The translations under genes and the position numbers were made by a program. Below are positions 51,712-64,000 of a DNA stretch of 64,000 bases, in pieces (the first letter of the stretch is position 1; every line of letters begins with the position of its first letter). Where the stretch lies: positions 118,686,429 to 118,750,428 of the forward strand of contig CM063502.1 in the NCBI GenBank assembly GCA_032207245.1. The letters run 5' to 3'. The stretch is from Pardosa pseudoannulata (lineage: Eukaryota; Arthropoda; Arachnida; Araneae; Lycosidae). A model generated the notes under the pieces. It was not told where the DNA came from. It saw only the letters and a list, made by a program, of their open reading frames with translations, and did no database searches.

Positions 51712-52372
51712 ACCACCCTCCGAGTGGAACACACCCAGGAAAAAAATTTTCCAAAAAATACGCTAAAGGTTTATTGTGTCAGTGGCCAAAGCGTTCTATG
51801 TTTTTTTGCCTCACCCTTTGTTGACTAGAATGGAATACGAGAAACCCACACTCGTTATTGTCCCTTTACTTCCGGTTACAAATAAATATATAAATAGATA
51901 TTATAGATTGTTAATTTTTAATACACATAAAGCTCGTCAAGTCTCGAAGATCATCCCATAAGAAATAATGGATTATAAAAGTACAAATAAAAATATTCTT
52001 TAAGAGAATTTTTTATAATTTTTTACGAAAGCCATCCAAGATATTTAAGTGGTGAAATTAGAGATACATCTGTTACCGCAAACGAAATACTTCGAAATAG
52101 AGATTTGCAAAGCCATGAAAAGCTATTTGCGTCTTTGTGCCTCAGGGAGTAGGGGTGCATCCCTCAATAAATGTCAGTCAAAGAGGGGTGCAGTTCTTAA
52201 ACAATCGACCGGACCCTCCTACCTCAAAACTCCAGGGGGAAAAACACTGGCAGAAATGTACATTACATCCATTTTCAGAACGATTTTGGAGGTCGAAAAT
52301 TGTACGTGACAACCGCTTTGAAATCATAATCGGTTTGGCGGAATTGTACGTGCGAACCGCTTAGAGGGTTAA
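51712..52372 (-). mobile_element. piggyBac-like non-autonomous element (tentative)
   Basis: The right end, read on the minus strand from TTAA at 52369-52372, is CCCTCTAAGCGGTTCGCACG. Its subterminal motif AATTGTACGTG(C/A)(G/C)AACCGC occurs twice (52342-52360 and 52298-52316). A loose inverted match, ACCCTCCGAGTGG, lies near 51713-51725 without a clear TTAA. The GC-richer interior 52130-52370 has open stretches on the plus strand in two frames, but no transposase motif. The right end is fairly well supported, the left end weakly. Confidence 0.45.
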
Positions 52373-54872
52373 ATAGTGAAAACAATATTTTGGAATACAA
52401 TGCTCAGCTTAAAGAACCCAAAAGAGTTGTTAAAAATTAGTGATATATCATTTCATATCACTAATGTATAACTAGTAAAACTAAGTCTACATTTTATTAA
52501 TCATTAATGTTTCAGATACAGCTTTTAAAATGGTATCTTAATGATTTTTTTAATTGTTTTTTAGAAATAACCAGAGTCAAAAAAGTTTTCCTTTAATTCG
52601 TATTACAATTAAAATAAAGCTTATAGTTCATCCACAAGAATGTTTCAGATTTAGCTTTTAAACAGATATTTATGTGGACTCTTTTTTTAATTGTTTTCTA
52701 GTAATAACTAGAGTTTTTTTAAAGAGAGGTATTTTTAAAAACTATAACAAGAGAGAAAAAAGTCATAAGTTCCTCACATCCAGACTAAGACATTTAGGGG
52801 TTTAGTGTAAAGCACCAGAAAATGCTTTAGCTTTGTAACTGCTGTAGAAGTCTGTATTTGTTTTGAAGGAAAAATAATAACAGCTTTCGAATGCTGAAGA
52901 TTAATTATAAGGAATAAGGAGAAAAAGAAGTTCAGTCTGTGATAACAAGAGAAATTTTTGAGTTATTAATTTTTTATTTAATCCTTATATATCATAATTT
53001 CTTTCTTGTTATCAGCCTCTAAATTTTATCTGTATATCTATGTATCTATTTTCTTTATTACTTTTATTCATTTTTTTTCTTTTATTTAATTTTTTAGTAT
53101 CTGTAGTATTTGACTAAACTTTTAAGTGAATGCATTTTAAATATAATTTCTACGTTTTTTTTTTTTCTTTTTTTCTCTGAAACACATTATTATTATATCA
53201 CAATATATTAAAATTGTTGGTTTCGATATTTTTAAAAGAAAACGTGATATTAAATAGAATATGTAGAACTCCCATTCTTATAACAATTTTGTCATTAAAA
53301 ATGTGTAGTGTTTATCTGTTTTAAAGTTTTGATACTTGGCACAATTTTCAGACTAAGGGTTTTTAACTAATAATGTAAAATAGTTGTGAAACAAAGTAAT
53401 TTTACATTTTCTTTCTTTCAATAATGACAAAAACAGACGCTGCATAATTAGTCTTTTTTACTCAAAGGATTTAAATGAAATATTTTGTGTTGTTTTAAAA
53501 TTTATATTATTTTTATAAATAAAGGATTAACATAAATCACATTTTAAGCTACACACCCTCTTAAACGTTTTTCATAAAATAACCCTTTTTAAAAGGGTAC
53601 AGGATAATAGCATTTTATTATAGCAACATGCACGTAGCAAATAAGCATTTGAATTTTAAATGTGATCTGTTTTTTAAGCTATTCTTGCATTATTCTTTCC
53701 AAATTTGAAAAAAATTTAATTTTGATATCACAGCCCTCACAAATCAAAATACTTTCCCACATGTTCCACTTGTAGAAAAGTTTACACAAGTTCTACTTGT
53801 TAAGTTGTATTCTTCTACTTGTAGCAGAAGAATATATAAAAAAAATAAACGAACACCCATATTAGTATTAAAATGTTAAATTATTTAAGAATTTTTCGAA
53901 ACTTGGGATATAAACTTTCTTTATTTGCTTTAATTTTGAGCGCTAGTAATATCTTTTTGATAAAAATAGCTTTTCCCGTCCCCTTTGTATTGCTACAGTT
54001 ACTCTTTAAACAATGTCTTCTCAAGTATAGTAGTCTATGTAGACTTTTGTTGTATGATTTTTACAAAAATTGCAAATTTATTTTGTTTTGCCTCTAAAAG
54101 TACTCAAGTATTCAAAGAAAAAAGTTTACTCTTGTTCTGATTTTCAGTTAATTTTATGAGATAAGAAACATTTGTGAATAAAGTAAATACTGATAATATA
54201 GATTAAAAAAATATATAGAAAAATACTTGTTCTTAGCTGTGGCGGATTGCACACCTAAATATTTTGATAGTAAATTATACTTAAGTGTTGGTTCCTAACT
54301 TACTTTTTACTACACTCACTACAAAAGAGAGCCTAGTTTCATAGCTTTAAGCTAACCAGAAACATTCTGAATAAAACGTTTTTAAAAAGTATCAATGGAA
54401 AAGTTTATGAAATTATTGTAAACTTTTGTTATAAATCTTTATAAAACAATAATTGAAATATGGTATTCAGTTGTTTGTTATAATTTCACAAAATTTGAAA
54501 AAAAGCTAGTATTTTGTATGGTTTGGAAGCATCATAATTAAAATATTGTGTAAAACGTTTCACATCTACTTTCATAAGAGTTTACACATATCAAATGTAT
54601 ACGCGTTGAACTAAAAGAAAGATATAATTCTGAAGTATAACTGACTATTGGTCAGTTGAGTAATTTACAGAAAAAAATCAAGAAAAAATATAAATTCTTC
54701 AAGAAAAGCACCAATAATTTGTTTTCAAATGAAAATATTTAAAACATTTTAGTTCAGGGCATGCATAATATCGTTAAAAAAATACTGTAATACCTTAAAT
54801 TTCAATAAAATAATAATTGGTGCAACTGTTCTCGTATAGTAATATAGCAAAAATACAGTCTTCCAGATATTC
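52373..54872. other. AT-rich non-coding DNA
   Basis: No features recognised. Long T-rich tracts lie near 53040-53180. Confidence 0.5.
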
Positions 54873-54937
54873 AATTTAATGTTTTTAAAACATAAAATTT
54901 ATAAAAAAGATATTTTATGTTTTGAAAACATTAAATT
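54873..54937. repeat. near-perfect hairpin, 26-bp arms, 13-base loop
   Basis: 54873-54898 pairs with 54912-54937 with a single mismatch (a G-U pair if read as RNA on the plus strand). Arm length and loop size resemble a miRNA precursor, but the arms are very AT-rich (ATGTTTTTAAAACATAAA type) and the inner part is partly self-complementary. A small MITE relic or chance AT palindrome are alternatives. Confidence 0.65.
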
Positions 54938-56650
54938 TAAACTGAACCACTATTACCTAAAATTTACACATTTATGTAGCATATACTTTCATTCTTTCTA
55001 AATTTTAACAGTTATTTGAAGTGTATTATTACCTTAATTTATGTTTTTCTTTAAACTTAAACCAATAGCGTATTACTAATATTTATTGATCTGTGAGGGA
55101 ATTCAACAGTGTAATTATTTTGTAAACTTTTTATAATCAATACTGCTGTGACGAATTATGTCTACACTCGTCTCTACTCCTTACGTAAATGATTTACAGT
55201 TTGAAAGTGACGAGTAAAGCTCTAAGTTATCACATATCTGAAAAAGTGTGACAAGTATGATTATAGAAAACGTTTTTTTTTTATGCTGAACTTACACCTT
55301 TATATTTCATTCATTGAAACGCTGTAACAACTTAACCTTCTAATTTAATCACTTCGTTAAAGAAATGCATAAAAGCGTAATACAAAGTTATTGAAGCAAG
55401 AGAATGCGTCTTAAAAGGGAATGCAAATCAAACCTCAGTGTTTATGACGTCATGCACTTCCTTTCTTACATCATAAGGAAACAATCTTAAAAAAATGAGA
55501 AACTTTAGAGCTCATTCATCAAATAATCCTGAATAATTGTGATACATTACAAACTTAAAGAAGATTAATTTACTTCAGTAGTCTTTAATATTCTAATTTA
55601 TTTCAGATGTGCTAATTCCTAATACTTCATGTGAATCATGCTTAAATATCCACTTTAATAAATCATCTTAATATCTTAATGAAGGAATGGAGAGAAGTCT
55701 CCAGCTGCAAAGGAAAACTAGGATTCCCACACACAGAGATAATTAGATTTAATTACTTCTTGACTCGGAAAGAATTTGTTAATCGCTTTACCATTAGTAC
55801 AGCCTGCAACACTAAAGTGATGAAAGAACGGAATGTGCTTACTTTGAATGCTTTCATTATTCATGCATAAGCACAACTTGGTGAGAAGAAATTAAGAGCA
55901 ACTAAATGAAAACTGAAAAATAAAGGAAAAACACACCATGTTTAAAAATTAACAAGGAATGAGGCTGCCGCAATAAGTATCTCAGAGAAGTATTAATAAA
56001 TTTCAACCTTTAGAATTTTCAGAACATTGAAGACACTACATTTAACCCATTCGTTTTGCCTGTTGCTTTGCTTTTAAAAGGAACAATCGAAATGAATAAC
56101 AGTATTACTGTTCTTGTATGAAACATATATGTTTGAAATTTCAAAGTATGTTTGTGAATATATATTTTTCGACGATGATAAATATTCTAAAAGTTATACC
56201 TCAATGACCGGTATCGGATATTATATCAATCTGAAAATCCATAGGTAGAACCTTGTTTGATACACTCAATGGAAAATTCAGATGCAACAACTGTAGAATA
56301 TAGAAAAATAATACTCAATCCTAAAATATCTATACAGGAAGTATTTAGTTAAAATAACTAGAATAATTTAATAGTAAATTTTGTATATTTATGGTTTATT
56401 CAAATCTTTTCGTTTAGATCTTGTGTAGCAATCCCTAACAGCAAAGAGTTTCGTTCTGATTTCACTGGACATCCGGAATATCATGTAGATGTCAACAGCA
56501 AATTGAGGATGTTGTTCAATGTCCAGTGGTAAAAGTATGATGTTAAGGATGTATTCCTATACAATGTAATATTTAAGCTTTTAAAATAATTCCAAACATA
56601 TAAACTTCTTAAAATGTTTTGAAAAGGAATGTTACATACAGCCTTATTTC
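54938..56650. other. AT-rich non-coding DNA
   Basis: Nothing recognised. A TTAACCCATTCG at about 56043 is noted but lacks a partner. Confidence 0.45.
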
Positions 56651-56669
56651 TAAAATTGTTAAAAGTATA

Positions 56670-56830
56670 TATTATATCTACGAATATAGTGCGAATGTAA
56701 TATATCGATTGTACGAATATAATATATGTACGAAAGTACGAATATAATATATGTACGAATGTACGAATATAATATATCAATGTAGAATATAATATTAGAA
56801 ATATAATAAATTATACCCTACGAATATAAT
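56670..56830. repeat. minisatellite, TACGAATATAATATA type
   Basis: At least five degenerate copies of a TACGAATATAATATATG-like unit, with variable spacers such as GTACGAAA and TCGATTG. The apparent minus-strand open frame is an artefact of the repeat. Confidence 0.85.
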
Positions 56831-57160
56831 ATTTTTATATTCCTTATCCTACAGCAGTTAGATGATTACTGAAAGAAAACTTTGTTTCATTTAAATTTAT
56901 TTAAAAGACATGTAATTCAAAAGTACTGTAGTCGAGTGTCGTTATTAATTTGAGAATAATATAGAAAGATAAATGAAATTACCTGCTATTTATTGATGAA
57001 ATTATCGTTAATTGTAAAGGTTCTTTTTTCATATTTATATAGTTCCATAAATGGAAATATTGTCTAAATGATGTTTTCAAGACTGATATGATAAATGATA
57101 GTTCTATTGCTGATATAATAAATGATATTTTTTTACCAATATTCCTGAACTACACGATTT
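56831..57160. other. AT-rich non-coding DNA
   Basis: Nothing recognised. Confidence 0.45.
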
Positions 57161-57164
57161 TTGT

Positions 57165-57500
57165 TAGTTTCAATCCGGGAGACAATGTCTCTAGCGTCCG
57201 ATGGCAAGAGCTTAAGCCGTATGTGTCCTCTGGGTAGAGCTAAATGAGAGACAACGCAGGGATATACATTCTTTAGGTACACTCGAGTCTCACGCGCGGG
57301 GTTCAACTGATGATCTGGTCTTCTAGGTCGAAGGAATTCTTTCCTTCCTGGTATACTTGAGTTTACCTCTGTAGAGTTTGCTTCTTACTGGGTTGGACAA
57401 AAGTAATCTCGGACCATGATGTAACTCCCCGAGGTCAGCAGCAGCTATATAGCTGTTGTGGTTGCTGTCGTGGCATACTGGTTATCAGTTTGTTGCTGCT
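57165..57500. other. GC-richer block of unknown origin
   Basis: This block of about 335 bp stands out by GC content and CpG (CACTCGAGTCTCACGCGCGGGG). It holds a perfect CAGCTATATAGCTG palindrome near 57444-57457 inside a CAG/CTG-rich stretch. No protein motif or clear tRNA head was recognised. A SINE or LTR fragment is likely from composition alone. Confidence 0.35.
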
Positions 57501-58883
57501 GTATGTCTTCGGATGGGTCAGTGTAAAAATAGACTTATATTCAATCAAATCACTTCATAAAAATAATCTAATATTAAATACAAATACGCATACTTCTTAT
57601 TCATGTCTTTCAGTTCAATTCATCTCGTTAACACACATTCGGAGATTTTTTAAAAATATGTCTTTAAGTCTCCTGAATCTGTATGATATATGATTGAAGA
57701 AAGATATTTTTGCAGAAAACTTTGATAAAGCTTTTAAATAATAGTTACTTACTGCAAATTTTTTCATTAAAACTAACATCTCAAACCGAAACACTGATAT
57801 AAAGAAATAAACTTTAACCATACTGAAAAATATAATTCTATAAACTCTGTCATAACAATTTCTATTTTAAACCAAATATACTATCTAAAATACCTTTTTC
57901 TGGGTGTATGTGAAATAACTTATTCTTAATGTATGAAATAATTTTCTAATTCATGAAATGAATTTATATCATTTCAGGGAATAAAGTTTCAAAATCACTT
58001 GTGCATTAATTCATGTTTCATTACAGTAGACGTTATAGTTCATAAAAAGGTTTAAATATTTAGTAATATACATAAAACATAAAATTGGAACTAAATAAAT
58101 CCAATTCATAGGAAAAGTTTTATTTTATTTTATTCCTTAATCGGATCTTTCAAATTTACTTCGTTATGACTTTTATTTACTGACATATGACTACATTTCA
58201 TAATTCTATTATTACTTATTCCTTGTTACACTCAAAAAGATTTCAAGTTAAAACGATTCCGGATACAATATACGAAACATTACTAATAACATAAAATTTC
58301 AATCTTGCATTAATCCTTTACTATTCAAACGTGAATGCATGCAGCTCTCATTATTACAATGACCATTTAAAGCGCTATGAAGAAAATAAATAATTTAAAT
58401 TTCAAATATTCAGTTGCATAAATATGTTCTAAAATATATGTAAAATAGAATTATTTTAATACCCATGTTTAAAATGTACTAACATATGTATTTCAATGTA
58501 TTATGGTTTAAAGGATTAGAGAGACAAATATATATTTCTTTATTTATTTTAAAGCATGAAATATAAACAAATTCTTATTTGAATAGTTTTCAAAAGGTAA
58601 AGTATAGGTGAAAGTCATTTCAAATTGTACTATTACAACAGAATATTGCAGTATAATAACTTCATTAATACATTTATTGCCCATTTTAGTTTTATATTTT
58701 GATAATGTATGAAAAATAATGCAAACATAAAAAGTTTGCTTATAGATGCTGTAAGACTATATTTTAAAGAATTTTTTCCAGTATCCCAAACGAAACCAAA
58801 CGTAACCATGGGTAAAATCTTATTAGTAAGGTAAAAGTACCAAATACAGATTATATAGAATAGCACAATAATTTAATGGTTCT
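57501..58883. other. AT-rich non-coding DNA
   Basis: Nothing recognised. Confidence 0.5.
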
Positions 58884-58979
58884 ATATTTCCAAATTAAGA
58901 TTATAATTTTATTATTGTTAGAGTGGGGAAAATATTTCCAAATTAAGATTATAATTTTATTATTGTTAGAGTGGGGAAA
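58884..58979. repeat. two-copy tandem repeat, 48-bp unit
   Basis: ATATTTCCAAATTAAGATTA ... GAGTGGGGAAA occurs twice back to back with 48-bp spacing and no visible differences, indicating a very recent duplication or an assembly doubling. Confidence 0.95.
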
Positions 58980-61900
58980 AATAAAAGAATTTTGTTTGAT
59001 TATGTATTAGCTATTGCTCTAAATTTTCGATTATATAAAGTTTGCCCGTTGATGTACTGTGGCTAAGTAAGATAATTTTATTTATGCTGTTGGTATATAA
59101 AACATCCTCAATAAATTCAATACGCCTTTACTTCATTAGCTTCCTAATATTAATGTTAAGTAAATCTGGGTAGATCTCACCCATGCTCTGCAAATATATT
59201 CTAAAACTTTAATTTTTGAATTACTAATCAAAAATTACTCTGTTGTGAACATACCATTCAAAATATTATCAAGTTAAATAAATAAAACTTCCTTAAAAAC
59301 AAACTTTAGAAGTTTTTACTTTTTAAAATCTAAAATTCATCAAAATTTATGTAACTCATTTAACGATTCTATAATCTATACTTTAAACGTTAATTTCTTT
59401 TGTAATATTTTTAATTTTTCGGCCTCATAGCTGAAAGCTAATGTGGGACTATTGTTCCGCACAAACTTTCTGTAAGGTGTATTTAAACATCGAACACCCT
59501 TTGGTATGCGGTTACTTCTAGGGGTTCAAACTCCCTGACGATGACCCGATGAAAAACAACAAGTGTCCTAAAATATTGACCTTTCTCAAACACGTATCAA
59601 GAACAAGTTTCCATTAGGTATATGTCTATTAATTTCTCATTAAGTCTTTGCTTTCTACTCACACTTCTTTTCTCAACTTACACATTTTTTATCTTCCTCG
59701 ACCATTTGTCTTTTGCCTATATATATATTTTTTTTTATTAATATCCTTTAATTATTCACTTATTACTAGTAGTTATTACTTACTTAGCATTTATTAAATT
59801 GTTAGAGTTCTGAAAAAAAGAGGAAATGAAACTTTTAACATGTATAGTTAGTTTCTGTAATAATCTGAGCAATCGATTAGAATTTTATCAACTAGAAGCA
59901 GACAAATGATTCTACCTATCTTCCACGTTTGATTTTGCATAATGAGGTTTGGTTTAGAGCATTAGATTCTAATATTTTGGAACTCATATGATAATGAGAC
60001 ACCAGGACATACAGCTGAAAATTTATGTTGAACTAATTCGATCAAACTGGACAGTGGTTGAAATTGAAACTGCGAATTGTGGTACAGTAATGCAGTGATC
60101 TACCAAATTGTACATCTCTTACTCTGAAGATAGTGGAATATGAAACGTTAGCCATTATAATTTACGTCTACCTAGAGAATACCATAACATATGCGCAAAG
60201 GCGGTCAGTGATAACTTCTCGGACAGCAAGATGAAAATTATCTATCATGGAATAAAAGAAAGAGATACAAATCACATCTCCAAAAATAATGATATATTAT
60301 TGCAGAAAATAAATCACATTATCAATGAAGAATTATGCCATAAACCGTTTCCCATGCCATTCATCAGTCCAGTAAAAAATAAATTTCCCTCTGTGAAACA
60401 TAAGTTCTTTGAATGAAGGAGTCAAATCTCATCAGTCTACAAATCTAAACTATCAATAATTGATCTTAATACCTAAGTAAAGAAAAGTATCGAGATCTAA
60501 TTAATTTTTAGCAATATATTTTTGAGGAAAATAGGAATTCATTTTATATATTAAACATTGATTTTTTCCAATGCAGTAATTTTTTGTCCTTTTCTTGAAT
60601 TTTAATGAAATGTAACATTTTGGGACAACTAAATTGTAGGACATGTGCCAATGATGTGCAAAAGGAAGGGCTATTTCAAGTAATTTTCTTGAACTATATT
60701 CTCAAAAAGAGTAAAATGGAACTATAAATGTAATATGAACGGAAATCATTCCTGAAATGGCATTTCTGAGCATCGAAGAACCTATGAGACCTGCCGTTTT
60801 ATATTTCTGTAATAACTCTTTTTAATAGCCATTAAAATTTTGTCTAACGCAATATAATCCTACGATTTATAGGTTCGACTTTTTTCCATAATAGCGAGAC
60901 TAGCGATGTTAAACGTGTAAATCACGTATACTCACGCGTTTTTAAGCTTGCGGTAAACTTTTACAGCACTCAAGAGGCTGAACGAGGTATATTGTTTATC
61001 ATTGTGGTTGACGCCCCACCTAAGCTCAGTGCTTTTCGATATTCTGTCAAAAAGTAGTGAATTTTTATACATTTTTTACAACCTCTCACTAGAGAGGTAA
61101 AGCTATTGGTCACGTTACAGGAGTTTTCGTGACACGTGACCAAATTTTAGGATTTCTTTACGACTGCTTCAAAAGTATCGATAAAAATCATGTCTCTACA
61201 CTCAGTAATATTGATTCGGGGTAGAAAAGAAAACTTCTACGCTTTGAGAGTTTTATGTTTAGATAACATTTTTGAAAATGTTATTTTGCTATAAAAAAGT
61301 TTGAAAATCAAACGTATTACTCAAGCACCTACATACTCTTTACATATTTCACATAGACGATAAAAACAATTTTGAAGATTTCTGTCAAGCACGACGTGCT
61401 TTCAGGGAAAACTTTAAAACCAACTAAATTTTTTTATCTTTAGCATATCATTTCCTACCACAAAAATATGTCTGTAGCTGTAACGCTAGATAGTGTAATA
61501 CTATAACAAAAATGAAGTGTAAAGTTTAGTTACAAGAAAACAATAATTAGCTCTCGTATAACAAAACAGTAAACCTGAGCTCTACAAACCAATCCAAGCA
61601 AGAAAACAATGCAAAGCATTATTAGAGTTATTTTTATGGAAAATTTTCTATTTAAGTTCTATCATCAGTATTCCCCATAGTCCTCAAGATAGAGAAATTT
61701 TAAAGATTATTAGTGAGTGTAACACTAATAAATATGATATAGCTGCTAATTCAGTTCAGACAACAGCAGATTTTCTTTCCGTATACAGATACAATTTATC
61801 ATTCAATCTATGTCCTCAATGTACGCTTGACGTCAAGATGACATAGTGAATGTCCATGCGATACTTCCCAGAATGTGTGTACAATAAACTTTAAATACTT

Positions 61901-62027
61901 TGCTAATCCTAAGATTGTTATTGCAGTAACCGAAATTGGTCGAAAAAAATTAAAAATGCTCCATTTACCAAATACTCATAGAAAATGCGTAGTTTTAAAA
62001 TATTATTGGTAAATAAATTAATTATAT
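58980..62027. other. AT-rich non-coding DNA
   Basis: No gene recognised. 59415-59560 is GC-richer and contains GGGGTTCAAACTCC, a B-box-like sequence, with GCCTCATAGCTGAAAGC about 100 bp upstream resembling a tRNA 5' arm; a decayed SINE is possible. A 61-codon open stretch at 60231-60416 (+) has no recognised motif. Short hairpins lie at 61083-61098 (CCTCTC / GAGAGG) and about 61108-61143 (TGGTCACG / CGTGACCA). Confidence 0.4.
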
Positions 62028-62118
62028 CATTCTTTATTTACTTTATTACCTTATTCTTTATTACCATTCTTTATTTACTTTATTACCTTATTCTTTATTA
62101 CCATTCTTTATTTACCTT
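62028..62118. repeat. minisatellite, 37-bp unit, ~2.4 copies
   Basis: CATTCTTTATTTACTTTATT ... repeats at 62028, 62065 and 62102 with no differences seen in the full copies. Confidence 0.95.
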
Positions 62119-63239
62119 AAAGCCCTTTTTATCTACTTTCTGAAACAGTAATTATTAGCAATTATCGAGGGATACCATTATACTAGATTTTTGTGACCTT
62201 TTATAATACCATTTCCCTGCTACAAGAATCATTGAACACTCTTCGGTATATTAAAAGCTAGATCTTTAACTTAATTTCTTTTCATTCAAGTCTTAAAATT
62301 ATTCAAGTAATAAATTATTCTTAGTTTCAAGTATTAAAGTTTTAAAAAAAGTAGTTCCTTGTACATTAGGCCATGTTTATTCTATTTTGAGTGAGCAAGC
62401 TTAAATAGTTTCATAGAAAGTAAAATGAAATCTTTATTATCATATTTTATCATATTTATCTATGTCTTTGTTAATTTTGAAGTAATTTATCATCTATGTA
62501 CTAAAAGTCTGTAGTAGTCAGATAATCTATTTTTAAAGCAATCTTAACCTGGGGTGACTAACAAGGTAATAAACACAACCCTCTTATAGAGTCTGTAATA
62601 TTTTAGTATATGATAGTTTAGTTTCCAAATAAAGTTAAAAACAAAGTTTTTTATAAAGTAAATCGTATATTTTCAAAACCTATTCTAGAGATATGAGAAT
62701 AATAGTAATATTTACAACTATCTACTGCCATCCACGTTCGTAAAACGTCTATAGATCTAAGTAAACAAGTAAAACTCATTTTACACATCATTTTTCATTC
62801 AAAATCGATTATTTAAGACTGTTATAATTGTGATAACCATATGCATTTCAAGGATTAGATTTGAACGAACAAACTTTTGTGGGCTCTCCGATCAGATATT
62901 AGCCGACGACTGAGTTAACAGTAAGGTAATTCTGATAGGGAATCTTTATATGAAACACACATGATTTGTGTTTTTTATAGAGTAATTACTTCTAATTTTA
63001 TAACTTCTGTAAGTCCGCATTGTAGTTTCACCAATTGAAATTTCGATTTAAACTTGCAAGAGTTCATAATCGATTTAAATATGACTATTTTTTGTAAATA
63101 CATTTTTCAAATGTCAAGTGTATTACAATAAATTTAAATTTCTGATTTTAAAAAAATCTCAAATATCTCAGTTATAATTTACATAGAGTAGTTGGTTTAT
63201 GGATGCAAGACTTAGGTAACTTCATTATCAGTATATATG
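62119..63239. other. AT-rich non-coding DNA
   Basis: Nothing recognised. Confidence 0.5.
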
Positions 63240-63281
63240 GCAGCTCAAAAACATTCCCCAATTGGAATGTTTTTGAGCTGC
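63240..63281. repeat. perfect hairpin, 18-bp arms, 6-base loop
   Basis: GCAGCTCAAAAACATTCC at 63240-63257 is exactly complementary to 63264-63281 across the loop CCAATT. It is less AT-rich than the other inverted repeats here and so less likely to be chance. No T tract follows. Confidence 0.9.
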
Positions 63282-64000
63282 AATAGAATCTAAAAGTAAA
63301 ATGTTTCTGAATTAGTTTTTATACATGAAACTGGATAGGCATGGATAACATGAATATTAGATCCGGTCATTTTTAGAAATAGGGATATAGGTAAAGGAAC
63401 AAATTATTTTTTGATACTTTTTACAATCTTAATTTGCTAATAGTCTTATTATCATTTGTTGAGTAATTTTAAGGTATTGTTATTTTTTATACATTCTTTC
63501 ATAGTAACATTAAACTCAACTTGTTGTTAAACTAGTAAGCATAAAATTAACAAAATTTTCTGAATAATTAATGCAAATTAATGAAAAAAAGTATTTGGTG
63601 CCTAAAAGAAAACTATATCAAAACTATATTATGAGATACTTTATATAACAAGTTATATGGTAGCCTAGTAGATTGATGCAGACGTTCACTTACAAAAACA
63701 TCCTTTATTTAGAACATAAAATGACACTGAACACCCAAATCCCCGTAGGTAAAAAGACCACAAAACACAGAATTATTTTGATAATATTGTCTACAATGCG
63801 ATTTTAAAGGAAAAAACTCCGAAATCTGTGTGTTACACTTTTTATTAACTATTGAAAGGGGTGTTGCTAGAGGAATGAAGTCATTCCGGTAACCAATCAC
63901 GCCTCTTTAATTACTTCTAGTTTATTCTAGAAGATAATAGTACCTCTACAATGAGCGGAAAAAAATAATCAATAGGGCTGCTGTCCTAAATTGAAGGTGT
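63282..64000. other. AT-rich non-coding DNA
   Basis: Nothing recognised. The short minus-strand open stretch at 63709-63900 lacks known motifs. Confidence 0.45.

Noticed and set aside
55679..55870. 63-codon plus-strand open stretch
   Set aside because: No recognisable motif; not supported as a gene.
56043..56054. TTAACCCATTCG resembling a piggyBac end
   Set aside because: No partner end, no subterminal repeat and no transposase nearby.
60231..60416. 61-codon plus-strand open stretch with plausible composition
   Set aside because: Short, no recognised family, no start context or splice sites that convince; left uncalled.

Overview
The window looks like AT-rich, gene-poor DNA from an animal nuclear genome. 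Signs of this are long (TA)n and (TA)n(GT)n microsatellites, decayed Tc1/mariner, piggyBac, LINE and LTR elements, tRNA-like SINE traces, and no long open reading frame outside mobile elements. There is no bacterial gene structure. An arthropod, perhaps an arachnid, is my best guess. That rests on the mix of element families and is inference only. I found no intact host protein-coding gene, rRNA or tRNA. The window may be intergenic or a large intron.

Layout. 0-5 kb: a decayed Tc1-like transposase (+), then an internally deleted mariner-like element (-) abutting a (TA)n array. 5-11.6 kb: plain AT-rich DNA with two local tandem duplications (125-bp and 255-bp periods). 11.9-13.3 kb: the 3' end of a RT/RNase H-type non-LTR retrotransposon with several lesions. 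15.5-15.8 kb: a GC-richer island with a CCAAT motif. 17.7-21.2 kb: a microsatellite-dominated block holding a Gypsy-type LTR with a tRNA-Lys primer binding site (-), a duplicated copy of that site, and a complete but dead Tc1 element inserted inside the (TA)n array. 22.7-23.9 kb: a piggyBac-type element bounded by TTAA, keeping only the C-terminal part of its transposase. 25.6 kb: a 100-bp retroposon with a 16-bp target-site duplication.

27.4-37.7 kb: the most unusual region, a strongly diverged tandem array of about 0.8-kb units (seven to eight recognisable copies). It is interrupted by later insertions: about 2.4 kb carrying a Tc1 remnant, about 0.9 kb with a 7-bp direct repeat at its edges, and a tRNA-like SINE plus a solo-type LTR. 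Each unit repeats the same order of landmarks, including a splice-acceptor-like pyrimidine tract and a better conserved block, but I see no conserved reading frame.

37.7-64 kb: mostly featureless AT-rich sequence. It holds a perfect 110-bp palindrome (42.3 kb), a diverged 0.63-kb duplication (45-46 kb), a full-length dead Tc1 (46.8-48.5 kb), piggyBac-like ends (50.3 and 52.4 kb), a pre-miRNA-like hairpin (54.9 kb), several minisatellites and a short perfect hairpin (63.2 kb).

No gene network can be described. What ties the window together is repeated insertion of mobile elements, often exactly at or inside (TA)n tracts, followed by decay. All boundaries were read by eye and are approximate unless given as exact repeats.
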